Position numbers and translations under genes: made by a program. DNA of 64,000 nt from UBA6627 sp965248675 (GTDB lineage: Bacteria > Chloroflexota > Dehalococcoidia > UBA2979): contig CBDFJZ010000003.1 in NCBI GenBank assembly GCA_965248675.1, positions 62,001 through 126,000 on the forward strand, given 5' to 3'. Shown one piece after another: positions 41,005 to 49,015 of this stretch; position 1 is the first letter of the stretch; every line of letters begins with the position of its first letter. A model generated the notes under the pieces. It had not been told where the DNA came from and ran no database searches. It saw only the letters and a list, made by a program, of their open reading frames with translations.

Positions 41005-42195
41005 GTGGGCGACATCCCCTCCAGAGAAGCGGTGATTCACATGCAGACGGGGCGCCGCCTGCCAGTCACGCTCGTCCGCGGCGAGGGCACCCGCGTGTGG
41101 GACGACGACGGCAAGGAGTACCTGGACTTCATCGCCGGGATCGCCTCGGACACGCTCGGGCATGCCGATCCGGTCCTCGCGGACGTGATCGCGAGGCAGG
41201 CGCGGACGCTGATCCACGTCTCGAACATCTTCTACACGGAGCCGCAGATCGAGCTGGGCGAGCTGTTGATCGAACACTCCGCGCTCGACCGCGTGTTCTT
41301 CGCGAACTCCGGCGCCGAGGCGAACGAGGCGGCGATCAAGCTGGCACGCAAGTGGGGGATCCAGAACCGCGACGGCGGCTACGAGATCATCGCCGCCACC
41401 GACGGCTTCCACGGCCGCACGATGACCACCGTCGCAGCGACCGGCACGCCCGCCTACCGGGAGCCGTTCGGCCCCCCGACCCCCGGTTTCGTGTTCGTCG
41501 ACTACGACGACATGGACCAGATCCGCGATGCCACCACGCCGCGCACCGCCGCAATCCTGCTAGAGCCGATCCAGGGCGAGGGCGGCGTCAACGTCCCCGA
41601 CGAGGGCTACCTCCAGGCCGTGCGCGCCTGGTGCGACGAGCAGGGCGTCCTGCTGATCCTCGATGAGATCCAGACCGGCATCGGGCGCACGGGCACCGTC
41701 TGGGCGTACGAACAGGCCGGCGTCGAGCCGGACATCATGACCTCGGCGAAGGGCATCGCCGGTGGCGTCCCACTCGGCGCGGTGCTTGCGAAGGAGCACG
41801 CCTCGGTCTTCGAACCGGGCGACCACGGCTCCACCTTCGGCGGCAACCCGCTCGCCACGGCCGCCGGCGCCTACGTCGTTCGCCAGCTCGTCGAGGGCGG
41901 CGTCCTCGAAAACGCCAAGGCCCGAGGCGAACAGCTCAGCCAGCGCCTCGCCGGCCTCGAGGACCGGCACCCACTCGCGATCGGCGAGGACGGCGGTGGG
42001 CTCCTCCGCCGGCTCGAGCTCGCCGAGGACGTCGCGGGGGATGTGGTCACCAGGGCGCGCGAGAACGGGCTGCTGCTGAACCCAGTGCGCCCGAACCGCG
42101 TCCGCTTCATGCCGCCGCTCAACGTCACCGAGGCCGAGATCGATCAGGCCGTTGATATCGTGGAAGCGGCGCTCGCCGACCTCGAATCCAACTAA
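41005..42195 (+). CDS. argD: acetylornithine aminotransferase (class III PLP transaminase)
   Basis: A 396-residue aminotransferase converting N-acetylglutamate semialdehyde to N-acetylornithine. Landmarks are FFANSGAEANEAAIKLARKW, DGFHGRTMTTVAATG, LDEIQTGIGRTG, the PLP lysine in MTSAKGIAGGVPLGA, and HGSTFGGNPLA. GTG 41005 follows AAGGAG with 7-nt spacing, and earlier in-frame starts would read through the UPF0182 tail out of frame. The arg context supports argD over other omega-transaminases. Confidence 0.93.
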   Translation: MGDIPSREAVIHMQTGRRLPVTLVRGEGTRVWDDDGKEYLDFIAGIASDTLGHADPVLADVIARQARTLIHVSNIFYTEPQIELGELLIEHSALDRVFFANSGAEANEAAIKLARKWGIQNRDGGYEIIAATDGFHGRTMTTVAATGTPAYREPFGPPTPGFVFVDYDDMDQIRDATTPRTAAILLEPIQGEGGVNVPDEGYLQAVRAWCDEQGVLLILDEIQTGIGRTGTVWAYEQAGVEPDIMTSAKGIAGGVPLGAVLAKEHASVFEPGDHGSTFGGNPLATAAGAYVVRQLVEGGVLENAKARGEQLSQRLAGLEDRHPLAIGEDGGGLLRRLELAEDVAGDVVTRARENGLLLNPVRPNRVRFMPPLNVTEAEIDQAVDIVEAALADLESN

Positions 42196-42256
42196 CCGCG
42201 ACGGGCGGGCCGGGCGCCGCCAGCGCTCCGGGTGGCCTCACTCGGCTGGGGGGCTG

Positions 42257-43522
42257 ATGACCGAGAAGATCGTGCTCGCCTACTCCGGCGGTCTCGACAC
42301 GTCAGTCGCCTGCAAGTGGCTGCAGGAGACCCACGGTTACGAGGTGCACTGCCTGACGGTGGACCTCGGCAACCTGCCGGACGTCGAGAGTGCTCGCGCG
42401 CGCGGCGATGAGGCCGGCGCCGTCGAGGTCGAGGTGATCGACGCGAAGGAGGACTTCCTCAACTACTTCGTGTTCCCCGCCCTCCAGGCGAACGCGCTCT
42501 ACCAGGGTGAATACCCGCTGGCGACGGCCCTCGGACGCCCGTTGATCGCCAAGCTGCTGATCGACAGGGCTCGCGCCGTTGGCGCGACCGCGGTCGCACA
42601 TGGTTGCACCGGCAAGGGCAACGACCAGGTGCGCCTCGATATCGCGATCGGCACGCTCGCGCCCGATCTCACCGTGATCGGCACCGCGCGCGAGAACGAG
42701 ATGAGCCGCGACGCCGCCCTCGCCTACGCCGCCGAGCACGGCATCTCCGTGCGCCAGACCGCCGAGGCGCCCTACTCGACCGACGAGAACCTGTGGGGCC
42801 GCTCGGTCGAGTGCGGCGAGCTCGAAGACCCCTGGGCCGAGCCGCCGGCCGACGTCTGGGAGTGGACCCGCAACATCGAGGACACCCCGACGGATCCGGT
42901 GATCCTCGAGATCACCTTCGAGCAGGGCATCCCCGTCGCCGTCGACGGCGAAGAGCTCGATCCGGTGACCCTCGTCCAGCGTCTCTCCGACCTCGGCGCG
43001 CAGCACGGCGTCGGCCGCATCGACATGGTCGAGGATCGCGTCGTCGGAATTAAGTCGCGCGAAGTCTACGAGGCGCCCGCCGCCGTGATCCTGATCGAGG
43101 CGCACCGCCAGCTCGAGCAGCTCACGCTCTCCAAGGCTCAGCACCGCATGAAGTCCCGCGTCGCCGACGAGTACGCCGACCTCGTGTACGGCGGGCACTG
43201 GTTCAGCGCCCACCACCGCGATCTCGCCGCCTATGTGCAGTCGTCGCAGCAGGACGTCACCGGCCAGGTCCGACTCCAGCTCCATCGCGGCAACGTGCGG
43301 ACCCTGGGAAAGCAGGCCGATCGCAGCCTCTACAGCAAGGAGCTCGCGACCTACGGCGACGACGACCTCTTCGACCAGAAGGCGGCGCAAGGCTTCATCA
43401 AGCTCCACGGCCTCGCCGTCCAGGTCCAGGCCCACCGTCAGCTCCTCGCCGACAAGCGCGACCCGCTGCACCTCGCCGCCCCGCGCAGAGACAGTGGCGG
43501 GGACGCCGCCGACGGCAGCTAG
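42257..43522 (+). CDS. argG: argininosuccinate synthase
   Basis: A 421-residue enzyme joining citrulline and aspartate with ATP. The PP-loop is VLAYSGGLDTSVACKWLQE. Also visible are AHGCTGKGNDQVR, the citrulline-binding YSTDENLWGRSVE, and GIKSREVYEAPAA. The C-terminus is about 15 residues longer than usual and polar. ATG 42257 has only a G-rich run upstream. It lies 61 bp after argD and 16 bp before the DNA methyltransferase gene. Confidence 0.95.
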   Translation: MTEKIVLAYSGGLDTSVACKWLQETHGYEVHCLTVDLGNLPDVESARARGDEAGAVEVEVIDAKEDFLNYFVFPALQANALYQGEYPLATALGRPLIAKLLIDRARAVGATAVAHGCTGKGNDQVRLDIAIGTLAPDLTVIGTARENEMSRDAALAYAAEHGISVRQTAEAPYSTDENLWGRSVECGELEDPWAEPPADVWEWTRNIEDTPTDPVILEITFEQGIPVAVDGEELDPVTLVQRLSDLGAQHGVGRIDMVEDRVVGIKSREVYEAPAAVILIEAHRQLEQLTLSKAQHRMKSRVADEYADLVYGGHWFSAHHRDLAAYVQSSQQDVTGQVRLQLHRGNVRTLGKQADRSLYSKELATYGDDDLFDQKAAQGFIKLHGLAVQVQAHRQLLADKRDPLHLAAPRRDSGGDAADGS

Positions 43523-43538
43523 CGTCGAGGCGAGATCG

Positions 43539-44393
43539 GTGCGCCGCATCGTCCTCGCGGAGAATCTCGAGCTGCTGCGTTCGCTGCCGGACGGCGCGGT
43601 CAACCTGATCTACCTCGACCCGCCGTTCAACACCGGCCGCGCCCAACGCCGCACGACCGTGCGCACCGAACGCGTCGAGGACGGAAACCGGGGCGAGGGC
43701 GACCGCACCGGCTTCGGCGGCCGTCGCTACCGCACGACCGAGCTCAGCTCGCGCGCCTTCGCGGACGCCTTCGACGATTTCCTCGGGTTCCTCGAGCCGC
43801 GCCTCGAGCAGTGCCGGCGCGTGCTCGCCGCGGACGGCTCGCTCTTCCTGCACCTCGACCCGCACGAGGCGCACTACGCGAAGGTGCTGCTGGACGGGCT
43901 GTTCGGCCGCGACAGCTTCCTCAACGAGATCATCTGGTCGTACGACTACGGCGGCCGTTCGAAGCGCCGCTGGCCGGCCAAGCACGACACCATCCTCTGG
44001 TACGCGAAGGACCCTGCGAACTACACCTTCAACTACGACGCGATCGACCGCATCCCTTATATGGCGCCCGGGCTCGTCACCGAGGAGAAAGCCGCACGCG
44101 GCAAGGTTCCCACTGACGTCTGGTGGCAAACGGTCGTTCCGACCTCGGGTTCAGCGCGGACCGGGTATCCGACGCAGAAGCCGCTTGCGATCCTCGATCG
44201 CATCGTGCGCGTCCATTCCAACCCCGGCGATCTGGTCGCCGACTTCTTCGCCGGCTCCGGCACCACGGGCGAGGCCGCGGCGCGCAACGACCGCGACTTC
44301 CTGCTCGTGGACGAACATCCCGAGGCGATCGAGGTGATGCGCGAGCGCCTGAGCGAGTGGTCGCCCGAGGTGATCGCGAGGACCGCGGATTGA
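43539..44393 (+). CDS. beta-class DNA (N4/N6) methyltransferase, orphan
   Basis: A 284-residue site-specific DNA methyltransferase. The catalytic motif IV LIYLDPPFNTG is near the N-terminus (DPPF at about residues 22-25), and the SAM motif I ADFFAGSGTTGEAAARN is near the C-terminus, preceded by YPTQKPLAILDRIV (motif X). This is the permuted beta-class order shared with CcrM-like and type III Mod enzymes. No endonuclease is adjacent, so it is an orphan enzyme with unknown recognition sequence. GTG 43539 follows GAGGCGAG. Its place inside the arginine cluster is unusual. Confidence 0.9.
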   Translation: MRRIVLAENLELLRSLPDGAVNLIYLDPPFNTGRAQRRTTVRTERVEDGNRGEGDRTGFGGRRYRTTELSSRAFADAFDDFLGFLEPRLEQCRRVLAADGSLFLHLDPHEAHYAKVLLDGLFGRDSFLNEIIWSYDYGGRSKRRWPAKHDTILWYAKDPANYTFNYDAIDRIPYMAPGLVTEEKAARGKVPTDVWWQTVVPTSGSARTGYPTQKPLAILDRIVRVHSNPGDLVADFFAGSGTTGEAAARNDRDFLLVDEHPEAIEVMRERLSEWSPEVIARTAD

Positions 44394-44434
44394 ACCCGAT
44401 CTCGAATCGCCTCGGGATCGCCGATCATGGCCGT

Positions 44435-45232
44435 ATGGAGATCGACAACCGCTGGTACGACGACCTCGGCGATGCGTGGTGGGACCCGCGCGGCCCCGTC
44501 GCCGCGTTGCACGATTTCAACGAGGTCCGCACGGCCTACGCAGTCGGGGTGATCCACGGCGCGGTCTCCGCGGTCGACCGACCGCGCGTGCTGGACGTCG
44601 GAGCGGGCGGCGGCCTGTTTAGCGCCTCCCTCGCCGCCGCCGGCTTCGAGGTGATCGGCGTGGACGCTTCGCGACCGTCGCTGCTCGCCGCGCGCCGGCA
44701 CACGGTGCGGGCCGACGACCCCGAGGCACCCTCATACGTGGCGGGCAACGCGATGATGCTGCCGTTTGCGGACCGCAGCGTGCACGCGGTGGTGTGCTCC
44801 GAAGTGCTGGAGCACGTCCCGTCACCGGCCACGCTGATCGAGGAGGTGGCGCGGGTGCTGCGGCCCGGCGGCGTGTTCTGCTTCGACACGCCGAACCGCA
44901 CCTGGTACGCGCGGATCGGCCTAATCTCGGTCGCCGAGAACATCGGCTGGGCGCCGCGCGGCACCCACGACTTCAAACACTTCCTCACGCCCCCGGAGGT
45001 GCATGGACATCTCTCGGGCGCCGGGCTGAGCCTGCGCGATCTGCGCGGGTTCTCGCTGCGGCGGAACCCCCTCAGCGCCTTCGTCGGGTACCTGCGCCGC
45101 CGCGACATCGGCGGCTTCCGGCTCAGCACTGATATGCGCTTCGTGATCACCGGATACGCCGAGAAGCCACCGCCGCCCGAACTGGTCGCGGTCGGGTCGG
45201 AACCGATAGCCGTCGATGGGGACGCGCGCTAG
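44435..45232 (+). CDS. UbiG-like class I SAM-dependent methyltransferase
   Basis: A 265-residue class I methyltransferase. It begins DNRWYDDLGDAWWDP, as UbiG-type O-methyltransferases do, with SAM motif I VLDVGAGGGLFSASL, motif II region VVCSEVLEHVPSP and a THDFKHFLTPPEV segment typical of the 3-demethylubiquinol methyltransferase group. In this lineage the substrate may be a quinone precursor or another small molecule. ATG 44435 starts 41 bp after the DNA methyltransferase, and argH follows 21 bp later. Confidence 0.85.
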   Translation: MEIDNRWYDDLGDAWWDPRGPVAALHDFNEVRTAYAVGVIHGAVSAVDRPRVLDVGAGGGLFSASLAAAGFEVIGVDASRPSLLAARRHTVRADDPEAPSYVAGNAMMLPFADRSVHAVVCSEVLEHVPSPATLIEEVARVLRPGGVFCFDTPNRTWYARIGLISVAENIGWAPRGTHDFKHFLTPPEVHGHLSGAGLSLRDLRGFSLRRNPLSAFVGYLRRRDIGGFRLSTDMRFVITGYAEKPPPPELVAVGSEPIAVDGDAR

Positions 45233-45253
45233 CCTCCGTCGGCGGAGGACGCC

Positions 45254-46675
45254 ATGAGCGACGAGCCGGCGCAGCCGCCCCAGGAACCAGCGGCGAAGCT
45301 GTGGGGCGGGCGCTTCAGCGGTGACACGAACGAACTCGTCGACGCGTTCAACGCCTCGATCGACTTCGACCGCCGTCTGTACCGCGAGGACATCGCCGGC
45401 TCGATCGCCCACGCCCGCATGCTCGCCAGCCGCGAGATCATCAACACCGAGGATCGCGACGCGATCGTCACTGGCCTCGAGGCGATTCGCGACGAGATCG
45501 ACGCCGGACAGTTCGAGTTCCGCGTCGACCGCGAGGACATCCACCTCAACATCGAGGCCGCGTTAATCGAGCGGATCGGTGACGCCGGCCGCCGCCTCCA
45601 CACCGGCCGATCGAGGAACGATCAGGTCGCCACTGACACGCGCCTCTTTGCCCGCGCCGCCTGCGACGAGATTCTCGAGCAGTTGCGCACGATCCGAGGC
45701 ACGCTCGTTGACCTCGCGACCCGCGAGGCGGAAACGATCATCCCCGGCTACACGCACCTCCAACGCGCGCAGCCGATCCTGCTTGCGCACCACTTGCTCG
45801 CCTACGAAGCGATGTTCGCGCGCGATAGCGAGCGGTTCGCGCAGGCGCGCGCCCGCGTGAATGTGTCGCCGCTGGGCGCCGGCGCGCTGGCTGGCGTCAC
45901 CTATCCGATCGATCGCGAGATGACGGCGCGCGAACTCGGCTTCGACGCGATCACGTCGAACAGCCTCGATGCGGTGTCAGACCGCGACTTCGTCGTCGAC
46001 CTCCACTCCGCGGCCGCGCTCGCGATGGTCCACCTCTCGCGGCTCTCGGAGGAGATCATCCTCTGGGTCAGCGCCGAGTTCCGCTTCGCCAGGCTCGACG
46101 ACGCCTTCGCGACCGGCTCCAGCATCATGCCGCAGAAGAAGAACGCCGACGTCGCCGAACTGACCCGCGGCAAGAGCGCCCGCGTGATCGGCAACCTGAT
46201 GCAGTCGCTGGCGCTCCTGAAGAGCCAGCCGCTCGCCTACAACAAGGACAACCAGGAGGACAAAGAGCCGCTCTTCGACACTGTCGATACGCTCCTGATC
46301 TCGCTCCGCGTCACCAGCGCGATGCTGCCCACGCTCAGTTTCGACGCCGAACGAGGCGCCGCCGCCGCCGCCGCCGACTTCGCGCTCGCCACCGACTACG
46401 CCGACTACCTGGCGAAGCGCGGCGTCCCCTTCCGCGACGCCCACGAAGCCGTCGGCGCCCTCGTCGCCCGCTGCGAGCACGAAGGCCTCACCTTCGACCA
46501 GCTCAGCCTCGCGGAGCTGCAGGCGGCTCACCCCGCCTTCGAGGCCGACGCACTCGAGATCGACCTCGCCTCCGCGCTCGCTGCCCGTGACGTGCCGGGC
46601 GGCACCGCCCCCGCCGCCGTGGCCGCTGCCCGGGACGCCGCGCGGGCACGCCTCCAGTCCGAGGGGACGGCGTGA
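45254..46675 (+). CDS. argH: argininosuccinate lyase
   Basis: A 473-residue fumarase/aspartase-superfamily lyase that cleaves argininosuccinate to arginine and fumarate. It begins KLWGGRFSGDTNELVDAFN. It has the GRSRNDQVATDTRLF segment, the catalytic histidine in PGYTHLQRAQP and the signature serine loop TGSSIMPQKKNADVAEL. ATG 45254 is preceded by GGCGGAGGACG. Its TGA overlaps the GTG of rpe, so the genes are coupled. Confidence 0.96.
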   Translation: MSDEPAQPPQEPAAKLWGGRFSGDTNELVDAFNASIDFDRRLYREDIAGSIAHARMLASREIINTEDRDAIVTGLEAIRDEIDAGQFEFRVDREDIHLNIEAALIERIGDAGRRLHTGRSRNDQVATDTRLFARAACDEILEQLRTIRGTLVDLATREAETIIPGYTHLQRAQPILLAHHLLAYEAMFARDSERFAQARARVNVSPLGAGALAGVTYPIDREMTARELGFDAITSNSLDAVSDRDFVVDLHSAAALAMVHLSRLSEEIILWVSAEFRFARLDDAFATGSSIMPQKKNADVAELTRGKSARVIGNLMQSLALLKSQPLAYNKDNQEDKEPLFDTVDTLLISLRVTSAMLPTLSFDAERGAAAAAADFALATDYADYLAKRGVPFRDAHEAVGALVARCEHEGLTFDQLSLAELQAAHPAFEADALEIDLASALAARDVPGGTAPAAVAAARDAARARLQSEGTA

Positions 46676-47349
46676 CCAGGGCGATCCGGATCGCGCCGTC
46701 GATCCTGACGGCGGACTTTGGCCGCCTCGCCGACCAGGTCCGCGCCGCCGAAGCCGCCGGCGTCGACCTGATGCACCTCGACGTGATGGACGGCCACTTC
46801 GTGCCGCCACTCAGCTTCGGCACGGAAGTGGTCGCCGCCGTCCGCGCCGCCACCTCGCTGCCGATCGAGGTGCACCTGATGGTCGAGCGCCCGGGCGAGC
46901 ACTTCGAAGGCTTCGCGCAGGCCGGCGCCGAGACGCAGATCTTCCACTACGAGGCTGCCGGCAACCTCGCAACGTCGCGCGCGCTGATCGCGCAACTGCG
47001 GGACCTAGGGTGCGCCCCGGCGCTCGCGGTCAATCCCGAGACTGGCCTCGGGGAATTCGAGGCGCTGATCCCGGAGCTGAGGCAGGTGACGGTGATGACG
47101 ATCCGCCCCGGCTGGGGCGGCCAGGCCCTGCGCGAGGATCTGCTACCGAAGGTCACGGCGGTCCGTGAGGCGGCCGACGCGGCGGGGCTCGAGGGCTTCG
47201 TCGTCGAGATCGACGGTGGCGTAAAGCCGCACAATGTCGCGCGGTGCTCGCAGGCGGGCGCGGATCTGCTGGTGGCCGGATCCGCGGTGTTCAACGACCA
47301 GCAAACGCCTGCCGAAGCTGTCGCTGAGCTACGTGCCGCTCTCAAGTAG
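46672..47349 (+). CDS. rpe: ribulose-phosphate 3-epimerase
   Basis: A 225-residue TIM-barrel epimerase interconverting ribulose-5-phosphate and xylulose-5-phosphate. Visible are IAPSILTADFGRL, the metal/catalytic HLDVMDGHFVPPLSFG, VHLMVERP, MTIRPGWGGQ and the phosphate-binding EIDGGVKPHN and LLVAGSAVF. GTG 46672 overlaps the argH stop (GTGA). It is the last gene of the arginine-cluster transcript. Confidence 0.96.
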   Translation: MTRAIRIAPSILTADFGRLADQVRAAEAAGVDLMHLDVMDGHFVPPLSFGTEVVAAVRAATSLPIEVHLMVERPGEHFEGFAQAGAETQIFHYEAAGNLATSRALIAQLRDLGCAPALAVNPETGLGEFEALIPELRQVTVMTIRPGWGGQALREDLLPKVTAVREAADAAGLEGFVVEIDGGVKPHNVARCSQAGADLLVAGSAVFNDQQTPAEAVAELRAALK

Positions 47350-47445
47350 CCGTCGACCGAAGTGTTTCGCGGGTACCCATCTGGCGTCGCTCATCGACTC
47401 ATGCCGACCGACTCGGAAGCTCGCGTAAGGCGCGCAGCGCAATCC

Positions 47446-47548
47446 GGACCGGGGGAAGCGGGGGCGGAGCCCCCGTAGGTATGTGGGGTGGGCGGGCGAG
47501 CATTCCGAGAGTTTGCAAAACAACGCCGAAGGCGATCCTCACGGCGCG
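47446..47548 (+). repeat. dispersed intergenic repeat, copy C
   Basis: A shorter copy: AAGCGGGGGCGGAGCCCCCGT hairpin region, then GGGGTGGGCGGGCG, a spacer, and TTTGCAAAACAACGCCGAAGGC. It has the same order and orientation as copies A and B but lacks the long GTGGGGGTGTGGGGGC block. It occupies the middle of the 314-bp rpe-rpmB gap (47350-47663), which otherwise holds only the rpmB terminator. Confidence 0.7.
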
Positions 47549-47602
47549 CACACCGCTCCCGCTACCGGCAACGCCGCACGGGGACGTTCCTGAGGCGACC
47601 TC

Positions 47603-47637
47603 GGGGGAAAACAAACGCCCGGCGATGCCGGGCGTTT
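47603..47637 (-). terminator. Rho-independent terminator of rpmB
   Basis: On the minus strand AAACGCCCGGC-ATC-GCCGGGCGTTT forms an 11-bp stem followed by a T-rich GTTTTCCCC tail, about 26 bp beyond the rpmB stop. Confidence 0.85.
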
Positions 47638-47663
47638 CGGGTTCGAGGGCGATCGGTCCGCCG

Positions 47664-47894
47664 CTAGTACGGCACGCCCTTCTCCTGCATCCGCTTCATC
47701 TCGGTGCGCAGATAGTTCGTGTCGACCTTGACCCGCTTCCACTTGCCGTCGACGAACATGCGCTTCGTCTGCACGTTCGGCTTGAACTGACGGCTCGTCT
47801 TCGGCGCCTTGCGCGCCCAGGCGCCGGAGTGCTTGTGGCGGATGCGGCGACCGAACGCCGTTTTCTTCTTCCCGAGGCGCGGAATCCCAGACAT
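47664..47894 (-). CDS. rpmB: 50S ribosomal protein L28
   Basis: A 76-residue basic ribosomal protein. The core RRIRHKHSGAWARKAPKTSR followed by QFKPNVQTKRMFVDGKWKRV is diagnostic of bacterial L28. The zinc-binding CxxC found in many L28 proteins is replaced by IPRLGKKK, so this is the zinc-free (C-minus) type. It is monocistronic with its own terminator, in a gap divergent from the phosphoesterase gene. Confidence 0.94.
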   Translation of the reverse strand: MSGIPRLGKKKTAFGRRIRHKHSGAWARKAPKTSRQFKPNVQTKRMFVDGKWKRVKVDTNYLRTEMKRMQEKGVPY

Positions 47895-48029
47895 CGTCTG
47901 CTCCAGGCTGGTGTGTGAGGTTCGCCGCGAGGGCGTTCAGAAAGCCTAGCAACGGCCCCTGAGTGCGTCCATGCGGATCGCCCGCCGTTCCCCCGCTAGG
48001 ATCTACCCTGCGAGGACGGCGCCCACCAC

Positions 48030-48935
48030 ATGACCGATTCGACCCTGCTCGCACGCCTGTTGGTCTTGTCCGACCCGCAGATCGGCCTCTATCAATCGAT
48101 GCTCGCGGAGGCTGAGCAGGTCAACGAACGCTTGGAGGACGCTGGCCGCCCCCGAATCGAACTCCCGCGGATCGAGGCCCACGAGCGCGAGCAGATCCTG
48201 TTCACCGAAGCGATCGCCGCCGCGAACGAAACGCGCCCGGACGCCGTCGTCGTCTGCGGCGATATGATCCAGCACTGGGACAGCGACGAGGAGCTCTCGC
48301 TCCTCCAGACGATCACTCGCGGGCTCGATCCGTCGATCCCGATCCACTGGGTCCCCGGCAACCACGATGTGGCCCCCGACACGTTCCGGCCGACGACCGA
48401 GGCACTCGCGCGCTATCACGAGGCGTTTGGTCCCGACCGGTACTCCGTCGAGCTCGGCCGGGTACGTCTGATCGTCATCAACAGCACGAGCCTGCACTCG
48501 CCCGAGTTCGTGCCGGCCGAGCGCGACGCAAACCTTGGCTTCATGGAAGCTGAGCTGGCCGCGGCAGACCGCCAGGATCAGATCCCGATCGTGTGCTCCC
48601 ATCACCCGTGGTTCCTCGACCCGAATCACCCCGCCGCCCACCTTGCCCTCCCCGAAGAGCAGCGGAACCGATTGCTGGAGATCGCGAAGAACGGACGGCT
48701 ACGCACACTGTTCGCGGGGCACATCCACGGGAACAACGTCGACGCGCGCGGCGACCTCCAGCAGATCACCACCACCGCCACCGGGCTCCCGTTTCGCGAC
48801 GACCCCTCCGGCTACCGCATCGTCGAGGTCTACGCCGATCGGGTGGAGCACCGCGCCCACGCGCTGCCATCGGGACCCGGCCTGCAGGCCGAGGCCGCGC
48901 TCATCTGGCGCACCCGATCGCTCGAGGTCGACTGA
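48030..48935 (+). CDS. calcineurin-like metallophosphoesterase
   Basis: A 301-residue metallophosphoesterase with all five blocks: LSDPQIG (in place of DxHG), VVCGDMIQHW, VPGNHDV, CSHHPWFLD and FAGHIHGN. These bind a dinuclear metal centre that hydrolyses phosphate esters. The first block and the overall layout resemble CSTP1-type protein or nucleotide phosphoesterases. No signal peptide is visible, so it is cytoplasmic. The substrate is unknown. It is 80 bp upstream of recG. Confidence 0.9.
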   Translation: MTDSTLLARLLVLSDPQIGLYQSMLAEAEQVNERLEDAGRPRIELPRIEAHEREQILFTEAIAAANETRPDAVVVCGDMIQHWDSDEELSLLQTITRGLDPSIPIHWVPGNHDVAPDTFRPTTEALARYHEAFGPDRYSVELGRVRLIVINSTSLHSPEFVPAERDANLGFMEAELAAADRQDQIPIVCSHHPWFLDPNHPAAHLALPEEQRNRLLEIAKNGRLRTLFAGHIHGNNVDARGDLQQITTTATGLPFRDDPSGYRIVEVYADRVEHRAHALPSGPGLQAEAALIWRTRSLEVD

Positions 48936-49015
48936 TCGGGCGCGCCCGCCCCCGTAAGATGGGCATCTCCCCCGTCACGAGGGCTGCATGACCGACCTTC
49001 CGCCGATCGGCCGCA

